Shown: piece after piece, positions 27,668 through 37,152 of the stretch
How the letters are laid out: each line of letters begins with the position of its first letter
How positions within the stretch are numbered: position 1 is the stretch's first letter
Assembly: GCA_021371795.1 (NCBI GenBank)
Contig: JAJFVK010000019.1
Coordinates: 124,001-188,000 of the forward strand
Length of the DNA: 64,000 nucleotides
Reading direction: 5' to 3'
From: Planctomycetaceae bacterium
Lineage (GTDB): Bacteria > Planctomycetota > Phycisphaerae > Sedimentisphaerales > UBA12454
Notes under the pieces: generated by a model
What the model was told of the DNA's origin: nothing
Seen by the model: the letters and a program-made list of their open reading frames with translations, nothing else
Databases searched by the model: none
Position numbers and translations under genes: made by a program

Positions 27668-29392
27668 ATGAAAGACGTATTTCACGAAGTTGATTTTTGC
27701 GTTGTTGGCGGAGGATTGGCTGGTTTATGCGCAGCTGTTTCTGCCGCCCGGCATGGCGTAAAGGCGGCTTTGATTCATGACAGGCCTGTTCCGGGTGGCA
27801 ACGCTTCAAGCGAAATCAGAATGTGGCCGGCCGGCGCCCGTGGAGAAAATAATAGAGAGACAGGTATAATTGAAGAAATCATTCTGGAAAATTACTATTT
27901 AAATCCGTTATCAAATTACAGTATCTGGGACAGCGTTCTTTACGGCAAAACAAGGTATCAGGACGGCATTATATTGCTTTGCAACTGCTCTTGTGTTGGT
28001 CTTGAAATGCGGGACAATCAGATTGCATCCGTAAAGGCGTGGCAGCTTACCACTGAAACACGGCATACAGTTAAAGCCAAAATTTTCGCCGATTGTTCGG
28101 GCGACAGTATTTTAGCGCCCATGTCTGGAGCGGAATTTAGTATCGGCAGGGAATCTTCAAAAGAATTTAATGAAGATATTGAGCCTTCCGCTGCGGATAA
28201 AAATACGATGGGACTAAGTTGTCTGATTCAGGCGAGGGAAACGTCTTCATATCAAAAATTCATACCGCCGAAATGGGCTTACAAATACGCGAAAGATGAA
28301 GATTTGCCCAACCGCCCGCATAGAATCGATGAGACTAATTATTGGTGGATTGAAGTCGGCGGCGTAAACGACAGCATTCACGATACAGAGCAAATAAAAG
28401 ATGATCTTGTGAAAATCGCGTTTGGCGTTTGGGATCATATAAAAAATCATGGCGACCATAACGCAGATAACTGGGCTTTGGACTGGGTTGGTTTTCTGCC
28501 AGGCAAACGTGAAAGCAGGCGTTATGTCGGCGACTATATTCTTACGCAAAATGATATTCGTGCGGAAGGGAAGTTCGATGATATAGTGGCTTATGGCGGC
28601 TGGCCGATGGACGACCATGACCCAAAAGGATTCAAACAGCCGGGTAATCCAACGATTTTTCATCCTGCTCCTTCTCCTTATGGGATTCCGTACAGGTGTC
28701 TTTATTCGCGCAATATTGAAAATCTTATGTTCGCGGGACGAAATATAAGCGTTACTCATGCTGCTTTAAGTTCAACTCGTGTAATGCGGACATGCTCCAT
28801 TATCGGTCAGGCAGTTGGAACAGCGGTATCTATCGCTCTGCGAAAACAAACAACACCAAGAGGCGTTTACAATAAGCATATAAAAGAATTGCAGCAAATA
28901 CTCATGGAAGACGATTGCTATATTCCATGGCATACTCGGCCTGTTCCGGAATTATCACGACAGGCTGAATTGACAGCATCACAAGGCGATCCTGAACCAT
29001 TAAGAAATGGAATTGATCGGCCTGCGGGTAATAATGATAATGGATGGATGGGAAAGTTAGATTCATGGATTCAATATTCTTTCAAAGAGCCGAAAAATAT
29101 AAAACAGGTTTGCCTGATATTCGATAGCGACCTTAATCGCAATAACATGGCGTTGAGATGCTGCTATCCGCTCGACATAGAGCCGTATGGCGTGCCTAAA
29201 ACCATTATCAAGAAATTTAAAATTGAAACTCAAACAGAAACCGGCAAATGGGAAACTGTATTTAGCGAGGATAATAATTATCAAAGATTTGTACGCGTCT
29301 CGATTTCTGTTTGCACAAAAGCGGTCAGATTTATACCACAGGCAACATGGGGTTCGGAAAATGCGCATTTATTTGCGTTTGATGTTAGATAA
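27668..29392 (+). CDS. FAD-dependent oxidoreductase with C-terminal discoidin-like region
   Basis: 574 aa from ATG 27668; an in-frame TTG 9 nt upstream overlaps the previous gene's stop. Dinucleotide-binding FCVVGGGLAGLCAAVSAARHG at the N-terminus, GGNASSEIRMWPAGA, and a second FAD contact LMFAGRNISVTHAALSSTRVMRTC match the FAD_oxidored (PF12831) family. The C-terminal ~130 residues look like a jelly-roll carbohydrate-binding region. Such enzymes recur in polysaccharide clusters of this phylum; the substrate is unknown. No signal peptide, so cytoplasmic. Confidence 0.87.
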   Translation: MKDVFHEVDFCVVGGGLAGLCAAVSAARHGVKAALIHDRPVPGGNASSEIRMWPAGARGENNRETGIIEEIILENYYLNPLSNYSIWDSVLYGKTRYQDGIILLCNCSCVGLEMRDNQIASVKAWQLTTETRHTVKAKIFADCSGDSILAPMSGAEFSIGRESSKEFNEDIEPSAADKNTMGLSCLIQARETSSYQKFIPPKWAYKYAKDEDLPNRPHRIDETNYWWIEVGGVNDSIHDTEQIKDDLVKIAFGVWDHIKNHGDHNADNWALDWVGFLPGKRESRRYVGDYILTQNDIRAEGKFDDIVAYGGWPMDDHDPKGFKQPGNPTIFHPAPSPYGIPYRCLYSRNIENLMFAGRNISVTHAALSSTRVMRTCSIIGQAVGTAVSIALRKQTTPRGVYNKHIKELQQILMEDDCYIPWHTRPVPELSRQAELTASQGDPEPLRNGIDRPAGNNDNGWMGKLDSWIQYSFKEPKNIKQVCLIFDSDLNRNNMALRCCYPLDIEPYGVPKTIIKKFKIETQTETGKWETVFSEDNNYQRFVRVSISVCTKAVRFIPQATWGSENAHLFAFDVR

Positions 29393-29413
29393 ATTTTGAA
29401 AGGAATTAAAGTC

Positions 29414-30595
29414 ATGAATAAAACAATTATCACTATGGTCGTTATTTTTTGCGTATCTTTCTCGGCAGCTCATGCGGGCAAAAAATTAATTTATGTTGGT
29501 ATCGATAAACCGGATGTAAATTCGCTGCCTCAAATCGTAGACCAGATGGAACAGACGCCTTTTGACGGCTGGACATTTGGTATTACATCAAAAAATCCTC
29601 ATTTATCGTTGTTGGACGGCAGGCCGCGTAAATTTGACTTTACATGGGGAAGCTGGAGTAATCGCGTTTTCACACAAGACGAAATACAAAGTTCCATCGA
29701 CAGTTTCAAAAATACAAAATTCAAGAAATTAACAGATAATTTTGTTTACCTCTGTGTTACGCCCGGCAATATCGATTGGTTTGATTCGTTTGATGCTATT
29801 TTAAACAATGTCGGCCTGGCTGCGTTAATCGCGAAAGAAGGCGGTATTAAAGGCGTTTTCTTCGACCCTGAAGAATATGAAACGCCGTTATGGAACTATC
29901 AAAAACAAAAAGATGTAAAAACGAAAAGTTTCGACGAATATGCCGCACAGGTTAAAAAACGCGGCGCCGAAGTAATGCAGGCTTTTCAGAAAGTATATCC
30001 GGATATTACAGTCATGCTGGCTTTCGGACACTCGGCAAATTATTGGTATGAAGCCACAGATAATAAAGGCAATAATTTTTCCAAATGCAGCGGCGATCCG
30101 AATAAATTGCATTATGCTGATTATGGTTTGCTTTCTCCCTTCTTAAATGGAATGGTGGAAGCCGCAGGACCAAAAGTGAAAATTGTTGATGGTTGGGAAA
30201 ACGCCTATTTCTTTTTGCGAGCCAAAGAATTTGCACAGGGGCGAGCAATTGTTGATGAAAAAGTTTTGCCGTTTGTTTCAGATAAAGAAAAATATTCAAA
30301 AGTTTACCAATGCGGTTTTGGCGTCTGGCTTGACGCCAACTGGCTTGATGGGAAAAATCGAGACGATTATCCCGCTGACGGCAGAAAAGAATACCCTGGC
30401 TGGGGCAACACTGATTTTACACGAAACTATTTCCAGCCCGAAGAAATTGAAATGTCTTTGAAAAACGCGTTTAAATATTCAGACGAATATGTCTGGCTGT
30501 ATGTCGAACGCCTGTTTTACTATGGCAGTATAAAAAATGTGCCGGATGCGTATATTGATGCAATCCGCAGAGCCAAAGAAAGCATTAAAAATTAG
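29414..30595 (+). CDS. Secreted protein, putative glycosidase-like, family not recognised
   Basis: 393 aa from ATG 29414, with GAAAGGA upstream. Signal peptide to AHAG. Homologous to residues 24-365 of the 23015 protein. Conserved acidic motif FFDPEEYETPLWNY (FFDIESYSGQLWQY in the paralogue) is a candidate active-site strand of a TIM barrel. Other conserved elements are YVGIDKPD, GWTFGI, IDWFDSFD, YGLLSPFLNGMVEAAG and SDEYVWLYVERLFY. Function as a glycoside hydrolase is inferred only from layout and context. Confidence 0.7.
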   Translation: MNKTIITMVVIFCVSFSAAHAGKKLIYVGIDKPDVNSLPQIVDQMEQTPFDGWTFGITSKNPHLSLLDGRPRKFDFTWGSWSNRVFTQDEIQSSIDSFKNTKFKKLTDNFVYLCVTPGNIDWFDSFDAILNNVGLAALIAKEGGIKGVFFDPEEYETPLWNYQKQKDVKTKSFDEYAAQVKKRGAEVMQAFQKVYPDITVMLAFGHSANYWYEATDNKGNNFSKCSGDPNKLHYADYGLLSPFLNGMVEAAGPKVKIVDGWENAYFFLRAKEFAQGRAIVDEKVLPFVSDKEKYSKVYQCGFGVWLDANWLDGKNRDDYPADGRKEYPGWGNTDFTRNYFQPEEIEMSLKNAFKYSDEYVWLYVERLFYYGSIKNVPDAYIDAIRRAKESIKN

Positions 30596-30615
30596 CTTCA
30601 ATTTTGAAAAATAAT

Positions 30616-31947
30616 ATGGATTCTAATGTGATAAATATAGAAAACAGCCGTCAGCTTTTTATAGATGATTATCTGATTGAAAAAAGCAGTGGAGTAAGTT
30701 TCGGCATAAACCCGCCGATTAAGACTTATGAAAAATGTGTCATTGCTGAAAAACCATGGGAAGATGTCATGGTCGGTCCATACGGCACCGTTATGGATGA
30801 CAGCGGCGATTACAGGATGTGGTACGAATCATACTCAAAGGCCGAAGATGGCAAAGCATTGGGATTTTTGTGTTATGCGCAGTCAAAAGATGGAAAAAAC
30901 TGGGAAAAACCTAAAATAGGAAAAATCCCTTTTAACGATTCAGTTGAAAATAACATCGTATTTCCTCATCCAGGTAAATTGTATCATGGCGGAACCGTTT
31001 TTAAAGATCTGACCGCTGATGACGCTCATAGATACAAACTTGTTTATGCGATTGGCGGAGACGGCCTTTTCGGAGCGTACTCACCAGACGGAATTAATTG
31101 GTCAACTTATGACACTCATCTGTTAAAGCATCAATGTGATACTCAAAATGTATGTTTTTGGGACAGTCGCATAAAAAAATACGTCGCTTATGTTCGGCAC
31201 AATGTTCCGATTCGTAACCCCAATGTAATCAGAACAGTTGGAAGAAGCGAAACATCTGATTTCATGAATTGGCCTGTGGTTGAAACGGTACTTACGTTTG
31301 ACAAAGATGACCCGTCAGATATGGATATGTATAATTCGGCAGCAGTTAAATATGCTCGCGCAGACGATGTTTATATTATCATCACAAGCTGCTATCATCA
31401 TAACGAGGATGTTCTTATTCCCCAACTTGCTGTCAGCAGAGATGGAATCGCCTGGAAGCGAATTGAGAGAAAGCCGTTTATTGAACTTGGTAAAGATAAC
31501 GCATTCGACAGGGCAATGATACATACCTGCGTTGGTCAAATAATTAAAGATAATGAAATATGGATTTATTATCGAGGTATTGAAATGAAGCATAATCAGC
31601 CTTATGCTTTGACAGAATTTGGTGGTACTATAAGCAGAGCGATTTTAAGAATTGATGGTTTTGTTTCAGCCAATGCCGGTTTGCAGGAGGGTTCAATTTT
31701 GACAAAGCAATTGAAATTTTCCGGCAGCCGTATGGAAATTAATTGTCAAACAGAACAGGATGGTTTCCTGAAAATAAAAATAGAATCCGGCAGGCAATGT
31801 GTCGAATCTGAAGTTTTGACAGGCAATATGATTGATAAAAACATAAATTTAGACGCAAAGAAATTGAGTGCACTTAGCGATACTCCTGTAAAAATTACAT
31901 TTAAAATGAAAAATGCAAAGCTATATTCATTTTGTTTTAAGAGTTAA
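30616..31947 (+). CDS. Beta-propeller glycosidase-like protein
   Basis: 443 aa from ATG 30616; a TTG 12 nt upstream is an alternative and neither has a clear ribosome site. Starts with SRQLFIDDYLIEK, typical of a planctomycete family related to GH32/GH43-type five-bladed propellers. Three SxDGxxW blade motifs (SKDGKNW, SPDGINW, SRDGIAW) are spaced through the protein, with MWYESYS and IYYRGIE near the putative centre. No signal peptide. Could be a cytoplasmic glycosidase; substrate unknown. Confidence 0.7.
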   Translation: MDSNVINIENSRQLFIDDYLIEKSSGVSFGINPPIKTYEKCVIAEKPWEDVMVGPYGTVMDDSGDYRMWYESYSKAEDGKALGFLCYAQSKDGKNWEKPKIGKIPFNDSVENNIVFPHPGKLYHGGTVFKDLTADDAHRYKLVYAIGGDGLFGAYSPDGINWSTYDTHLLKHQCDTQNVCFWDSRIKKYVAYVRHNVPIRNPNVIRTVGRSETSDFMNWPVVETVLTFDKDDPSDMDMYNSAAVKYARADDVYIIITSCYHHNEDVLIPQLAVSRDGIAWKRIERKPFIELGKDNAFDRAMIHTCVGQIIKDNEIWIYYRGIEMKHNQPYALTEFGGTISRAILRIDGFVSANAGLQEGSILTKQLKFSGSRMEINCQTEQDGFLKIKIESGRQCVESEVLTGNMIDKNINLDAKKLSALSDTPVKITFKMKNAKLYSFCFKS

Positions 31948-31950
31948 AAG

Positions 31951-32649
31951 ATGGCAAGTGAAAATATAATAACAAATTCAATCGGAATGAAACTGGTTTT
32001 AATCAGGGCGGGAGATTTTTTGATGGGTTCTCCTGAAACAGAAATTGACCGCGACTCCGATGAAGAACCGGTTCATCCTGTTAGATTAAGCAATTATTAT
32101 ATGTCAGAATGTTTGGTTACTCAAAAACAGTTTGAAAGTGTTTTGGGTCATAACTACAGTATTTTCAAAAATCCGGCTAATCCTGTGGAAATGGTTACAA
32201 AAACTGAAGCCGATACTTTCTGCAGGAAGTTATCAGAAATGGAAGGAAGAAATTATTCGTTACCAAGTGAAGCACAATGGGAATATGCGTGCCGTGCTGG
32301 TTCGTATTTCTCATATAGTTATGGTAATGATGTTGAACAGCTTAAAGATTTTGCCTGGTTTAAGCAAAACTCCGATAACCATACTCATCCGGTCGGCACC
32401 AAAAAAAACAATTCATTCGGACTGTACGATATGCATGGAAATGTTTGGGAATGGTGCTTGGATAAATGGCAGGAAGCCGGCTATGATCCCGAAGACAAGA
32501 TAGATCCAATTTGTACAAAAGGGTATATCTTTGTCATACGCGGCGGTTCTTATTTGAATGAACCTCAAGCACTGCGATGCGCAAAACGGTTTGGATATAA
32601 TAATCAACGAAATTCAACCGTTGGATTTAGAGTTATTTTAAAAAGATAA
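31951..32649 (+). CDS. Cytoplasmic SUMF1-fold protein
   Basis: 232 aa without a signal peptide. Canonical SUMF1 features: NSIGMKLVLIRAGDFLMGSPE, EEPVHPVRLSNYYMSECLVTQ (split), YSLPSEAQWEYACRAG, NSFGLYDMHGNVWEWCLDKW, VIRGGSYLNEPQALRCAKR, VGFRVILKR. At the place of the catalytic Cys pair of formylglycine-generating enzyme it has SYLNEPQAL, so sulfatase activation is unlikely. Three bp after the propeller gene and 12 bp before the epimerase gene, so one operon. Confidence 0.85.
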   Translation: MASENIITNSIGMKLVLIRAGDFLMGSPETEIDRDSDEEPVHPVRLSNYYMSECLVTQKQFESVLGHNYSIFKNPANPVEMVTKTEADTFCRKLSEMEGRNYSLPSEAQWEYACRAGSYFSYSYGNDVEQLKDFAWFKQNSDNHTHPVGTKKNNSFGLYDMHGNVWEWCLDKWQEAGYDPEDKIDPICTKGYIFVIRGGSYLNEPQALRCAKRFGYNNQRNSTVGFRVILKR

Positions 32650-32661
32650 GGAAATAATTAA

Positions 32662-33846
32662 ATGGATAAGAACAGAATAAATGAGCTGATTTCAATTTAT
32701 CGTGATGGCTTATTGAATGATACTCTTGCCTTTTGGCAAAAACATTCGCCGGACAAAAAATACGGAGGCTTTCTGACATTTCTCGATGCTGACGGCACAA
32801 TCGTCGGGTCGGATAAACAGGTTTGGGCACAAGGGCGAATAAGCTGGGTTTTCAGCAAGCTCTATAACACAGTTGAAAAACGCAAAGAATGGCTCGACCT
32901 GGCAAAACACGGGATTGATTTTATTCTTAAATGTACTTTCGATACCGACGGCCGCATGTTTTACAGCGTAACAAGAGAAGGCAAGCCGCTAAGGAAAAGA
33001 AGGTATGTATTTTCAGAATGTTTTGCTGTAATTGCATTTGCTGAATATGCCAAAACCACAGGCAGCAGCGAATTCAAAAAACGCGCTGATGATTTGTATA
33101 AATTGATTCTTCGTTACAGCAGCACTCCCGGTCTTCTCGAACCCAAACTTATCCCGCAGACAAGGCAGCTTAAATCGCACGCGATGCCGATGATACTTCT
33201 CTCAATAACGCAGGTGCTTCGGCAGGTAAACGATGACCCGATTTACAAAAAAGTTGTTGATGACGCTTTGTATGAGATTGAACATCATTTTATGAAACCA
33301 GAATTTAAGGCTCTGCTGGAAAGTGTTGGTCCCAATGGAGAATTTATTGATGAGCCGATGGGCAGAACTGTAAATCCGGGCCATGCGATTGAAACGGCGT
33401 GGTTCATTATGGAAGAGGCAAGGGCACGCAAGGATAAAAAACTGGTTGATCTTGCCTGCAAAATCCTCGATTGGTCGCTTGATATCGGCTGGGATAACAA
33501 ATACGGCGGGATTTTTTATTTCAGAGATGTTAAAGGTTTTCCGTGTGAGCAGTACGAGCACGATATGAAACTCTGGTGGCCGCATAATGAAGCTATTTAC
33601 GCGACACTGCTGGCCTATCATTTAACCGGCGACGAAAAATACGCACAGTGGCACAAAAAAGTACACGACTGGGCTTATGCTCATTTCCCGGATAAAAAAC
33701 ATGGCGGCTGGTTCGGTTATCTCCATAGAGATGGCTCGGTTTCATCCACAACCAAAGGCAATATGTGGCAGGGGCCTTTCCATCTTTCACGAATGCAGTT
33801 GTACTGCTGGAAACTTCTTGAAGAAATGGCTAAATCAGCAAAATAA
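32662..33846 (+). CDS. N-acylglucosamine 2-epimerase (AGE) family protein
   Basis: 394 aa (alpha/alpha)6-barrel. Family motifs: GGFLTFLDADG, VWAQGRISWVFSKLY, RRYVFSECFAVIAFAEYA, GHAIETAWFIMEEA, KLWWPHNEAIYATLLAY and MWQGPFHLSRMQLY, which include the His residues used for epimerisation. Length is normal for AGE/cellobiose epimerase-like enzymes. With the NanA-like lyase it could interconvert ManNAc and GlcNAc, but other mannose or cellobiose epimerases share this fold. Confidence 0.88.
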   Translation: MDKNRINELISIYRDGLLNDTLAFWQKHSPDKKYGGFLTFLDADGTIVGSDKQVWAQGRISWVFSKLYNTVEKRKEWLDLAKHGIDFILKCTFDTDGRMFYSVTREGKPLRKRRYVFSECFAVIAFAEYAKTTGSSEFKKRADDLYKLILRYSSTPGLLEPKLIPQTRQLKSHAMPMILLSITQVLRQVNDDPIYKKVVDDALYEIEHHFMKPEFKALLESVGPNGEFIDEPMGRTVNPGHAIETAWFIMEEARARKDKKLVDLACKILDWSLDIGWDNKYGGIFYFRDVKGFPCEQYEHDMKLWWPHNEAIYATLLAYHLTGDEKYAQWHKKVHDWAYAHFPDKKHGGWFGYLHRDGSVSSTTKGNMWQGPFHLSRMQLYCWKLLEEMAKSAK

Positions 33847-33858
33847 TTTAATATAATA

Positions 33859-34902
33859 ATGCAAAATAAAATAAATAATATTATTGATTTAACTTCAAAA
33901 GAACTTGTCTTACAGGCGATCAATCACCATGAGCCTAAATGTATCCCTTTTACGCTTTATATCGCAAAGCCGCTTTATAATAAGCTTACACAAATGTGGG
34001 GCCCAAGGCAGCATTGGCCATGTCCTGCAGATGATACCATAAGAATTCTCTGGCCTGTTGAATCTATTGATATTTCGCCGGAACTATTCCGAGACAGGTT
34101 TGACTGTGAATGGAAAAGAGAACACGGCGGATATACCTTCATCAATCCGCCTCTCAAACAGCCGGATGCACGCAAAATACCCATTATAGACTTAGTACCA
34201 AAATGTGATATAGATTTAATAATTGAGACAAGGAGACAAAATCCTGGCTGTTTTATTTACTATCAGTTTACAGGCACTCTTGGCGAAAGGCTTTGGTGTC
34301 TTCGCGGCCTGGAACAAACCTTGACGGATTACCTCCTGGAACCAAAATTCGTTCATGAGGCGTTGGATATCCTCATGGAAATGCATATTAAGGCATTGGA
34401 TAAAATATTAGCATTGCCGATTGATGGAGTAACTTTTGGTGACGATTATGGTTCACAAAGGAGCCTGATGATCAGCAGGCAGATTTTTTTAGATTTTTTC
34501 AAACCAAGACTTGCGAAGTTGTATGAAAAAGTCAGATTTGCCGGCAAAGTTGTTATGCATCACAGTTGTGGTGATAATACCGAGATAATGCCGGACCTTA
34601 TTGACATAGGATTACAGGTTTTTCATCCTCTTCAGCCTGAAGCAATGGATATTAGCCGCTGTAAAAATGAATTTGGCAAATATTTGACTTTTCGCGGAGG
34701 TATTGGAACGCAGGGCAATATTGTTTTTGGTACACCTATGCAAGCACGCCAGGAAATTAGTAATGCAGTTAAAATCCTAAGCAAAGGAGGCGGCTATCTT
34801 TTGGAAACCGCTAAACCTTTGCCGGAAGAAACTCCTGTCGAAAATGTTTATGCAGTAATTGATGAAATGATAAAAGTTATGAATTATCAATTTATAGAAT
34901 GA
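33859..34902 (+). CDS. Uroporphyrinogen decarboxylase-family protein (MtaA/CmuA-like)
   Basis: 347 aa. Shows the UroD TIM-barrel elements FTGTLGERLWCLRG, DGVTFGDDYGSQRSLMIS, VVMHHSCGDNTEIMPDLIDIG and GGIGTQGNI. The H-x-C-G segment resembles the zinc-binding site of corrinoid:CoM methyltransferases rather than haem-pathway UroD. Such proteins recur in planctomycete sugar clusters with unknown reaction. 12 bp after the epimerase gene. Confidence 0.82.
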   Translation: MQNKINNIIDLTSKELVLQAINHHEPKCIPFTLYIAKPLYNKLTQMWGPRQHWPCPADDTIRILWPVESIDISPELFRDRFDCEWKREHGGYTFINPPLKQPDARKIPIIDLVPKCDIDLIIETRRQNPGCFIYYQFTGTLGERLWCLRGLEQTLTDYLLEPKFVHEALDILMEMHIKALDKILALPIDGVTFGDDYGSQRSLMISRQIFLDFFKPRLAKLYEKVRFAGKVVMHHSCGDNTEIMPDLIDIGLQVFHPLQPEAMDISRCKNEFGKYLTFRGGIGTQGNIVFGTPMQARQEISNAVKILSKGGGYLLETAKPLPEETPVENVYAVIDEMIKVMNYQFIE

Positions 34903-34935
34903 GTATGTGTCAGTTTTTTTCTGGAGTAAATCAGA

Positions 34936-35745
34936 ATGCATAATGAAATAGCAAAAATGTTTGATTTGTCTGGCAAGGTCGCTCTGGTCGTCGGCGGGGC
35001 GAAAAATTTCGGCCTCGAGATATCATCGGTTTTATGTGCAGCAGGTTGCGCAGTCGCGTTAACCTCGCGCAGTTTGTCCGACGCAAAGCAAACCGCTAAA
35101 AAACTGCAGGATAAATATAAGACGGAAACATTGCCTCTTGAACTTGACCAGACTGATTTTGAAAAAGTGAGTGCCGTCGTTAAAAAAGCATCCCAATGGA
35201 AAAAACGTATTGATATTCTTGTCAATAACGCCGGCGGTGGTTCAGGAAACGGAATATGCAAGCTGTTCGACAGGAGTCCTGAAGATATAAAAAAAATGAT
35301 TGATGTAAATTTAACCGGAGTCATTTACTGCTGCCGTGAAGTCGGGAAAATTATGGCTCAGCAGAAACATGGAAAAATTATAAGTATTTCTTCAATGGCG
35401 GCATTAGTAGGCAGAGATAGAAGAATGTATGAACGTAACAATCTGGCAGGTCAGCCTGTCGATTATGCTGCTGCAAAGGCAGGTATTATTGGATTGACAA
35501 TAGATCTTGCAGGCTATCTTTCTCCAATGGGGATAAATGTTAATTGTATATCTCCGGGCGGTTTTGAAAGAACCGGTATGAAGAAAGGGTTTGTCAAGGA
35601 TTATAGTGACCGAACTCCATTTGGACGAATGGGAAAAGATGGAATTGATTTAAAAGGTGCGATATTGTTTCTTGCATCGTCTGCTTCCGATTACGTTACC
35701 GGTCATAATCTTGTCGTGGATGGCGGTTTTTCTATATGGAAATAA
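34936..35745 (+). CDS. Short-chain dehydrogenase/reductase
   Basis: 269 aa classical SDR. The cofactor loop is altered (VALVVGGAKNFGLEIS for the usual TGxxxGIG), the adenine-site NNAGGG is present, catalytic Ser in ISISSMAAL, and YAAAKAG holds Tyr and Lys. VNCISPGGFER and the C-terminal VTGHNLVVDGGFSI are standard. It probably oxidises or reduces a sugar or sugar acid with NAD(P). In operon with the UroD-like and MFS genes. Confidence 0.9.
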   Translation: MHNEIAKMFDLSGKVALVVGGAKNFGLEISSVLCAAGCAVALTSRSLSDAKQTAKKLQDKYKTETLPLELDQTDFEKVSAVVKKASQWKKRIDILVNNAGGGSGNGICKLFDRSPEDIKKMIDVNLTGVIYCCREVGKIMAQQKHGKIISISSMAALVGRDRRMYERNNLAGQPVDYAAAKAGIIGLTIDLAGYLSPMGINVNCISPGGFERTGMKKGFVKDYSDRTPFGRMGKDGIDLKGAILFLASSASDYVTGHNLVVDGGFSIWK

Positions 35746-35778
35746 TTATGTTAAGCAATAGATATAAGGGAGTTTAGT

Positions 35779-37152
35779 TTGAGTAATCACGTTGATCATG
35801 ATTTGATTGAAAATATGCCGCATTTGAAGCCCTATTATGACGATAAGGCGCTCTTTTATAGAAACATCTTTTTCATAATGGTAAGTAATGCTCTTTTTAC
35901 TTTCGGTTTCGGTGCTACGATGAGTATGATGGCTATGCATATGGCCAATGTAAAATTAAGTGCCTCGCAAATATCCAGCATATTCGCAATAACCGGCTGG
36001 ATTGCAATACCAACAATTCTTTATGTTTCAAGTTTGACGGATAAGTGTCAGTGGAAATGGGGACGACGGCTTCCATTTATTGCAATGGCTATTCCTGTGC
36101 TTGTTACTGCTTTATTTCTTTTCCCCTATTCGAATACTTTCTTAACCTGCTTGGTGCTGTATGTTGCTTTCAGTCTCGCTGCTCAAACCAGGTCAGCGAC
36201 ATATCCGTTTCTAAACAACGATATTTCCAAAAAAAAATATTGGGGACGTATCACTGGCATAAATGATTTGTTCATAGGCAGCGTTGGCGGCTGGATGAGT
36301 ATTATTGTTTTGCTTTCATTGGTAAGTTCTCGTGGGGAAAAAACAGCTTTTACGTTAAGTGCATTGGCTATTGTAATAGCGACTGTCTGCCTTCTTATCT
36401 TCATAAAAGAACCGCCGATAAGAACAGATGATAAGCCAAATTATAATCCCATTTCAGTTATATGGGGAACCTTGAAGTTTGGTTTCACGGAAAAGAAGAA
36501 TATACCAATATTTCTTGCTTATACTTTAACTATGCAGGTGGGAATTCCTGGAACATTCATTGCACTGCAGGCCAAAGTCAATTTAAAGATGACCGAAGGG
36601 GATATTGGCACACAAATTTTACAATACGGATTAATCGCAATGATCGCAATGTCTTTTTTTATTGGCTGGTCTGTCGATAAGCTCGGAACACGCAAATCTC
36701 TCTTTATCGCATATATCGGCGCAGTTTTTGCCGCAGTCTTGGGAATAAATCCTGTTTTTTCAGCTGATAAATTATCCGTTTGGCTCAATATGCAAATTTC
36801 GCCTGTATATCTGATGGCAGGAGCTTATATAATAGGATTGGTTTCTTACAGCCTCATAGGCACGGCTGCGAGCATTTTTATTATGTCCTGTGTCAAGCGT
36901 GAACAATTTTCAAGGTTCTGTGCGTGTAGCGGTTCGGTAAATTTATTCACTCAATCATTTGTCACTCTTATAATAGGCCTTTTTGTTACACATCTTTTTG
37001 GCGGGAATTATGGTTTTTCTTTTTTAGCATCGATAATATTAGGGTTTGCAGGAATCATTTTATTTATAGTAGTTGATAAGAGAAGAGTAAAATCAAGCAT
37101 TGCAATGAATAATGAAATTTTAGTTTCTAATAAGGAATTAGTTAATGGATAA
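35779..37152 (+). CDS. MFS transporter, sugar-type
   Basis: 457 aa. TTG start supported by GGGAG 6 nt upstream. About 12 membrane helices; the loop DKCQWKWGRRLPFIAMAIPV between helices 2 and 3 and the IGWSVDKLGTRKSLFIAY between 8 and 9 are MFS signatures, of the GPH/oligosaccharide cation-symporter style. It would import a product of extracellular glycan breakdown. Its stop overlaps the next ATG. Confidence 0.88.
   Translation: MSNHVDHDLIENMPHLKPYYDDKALFYRNIFFIMVSNALFTFGFGATMSMMAMHMANVKLSASQISSIFAITGWIAIPTILYVSSLTDKCQWKWGRRLPFIAMAIPVLVTALFLFPYSNTFLTCLVLYVAFSLAAQTRSATYPFLNNDISKKKYWGRITGINDLFIGSVGGWMSIIVLLSLVSSRGEKTAFTLSALAIVIATVCLLIFIKEPPIRTDDKPNYNPISVIWGTLKFGFTEKKNIPIFLAYTLTMQVGIPGTFIALQAKVNLKMTEGDIGTQILQYGLIAMIAMSFFIGWSVDKLGTRKSLFIAYIGAVFAAVLGINPVFSADKLSVWLNMQISPVYLMAGAYIIGLVSYSLIGTAASIFIMSCVKREQFSRFCACSGSVNLFTQSFVTLIIGLFVTHLFGGNYGFSFLASIILGFAGIILFIVVDKRRVKSSIAMNNEILVSNKELVNG

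Noticed and set aside
31951-32649. Active formylglycine-generating enzyme
   Set aside because: The catalytic cysteine positions are not Cys and no sulfatase is nearby.
33859-34902. Sec read-through at the TGA of the UroD-like gene
   Set aside because: The stop is at the normal family end, a TAA follows within ten codons, and no hairpin with a G-containing loop was seen. The same test rejected the TGA ends of hisS, the Gfo/Idh genes and the 53714 MFS gene.
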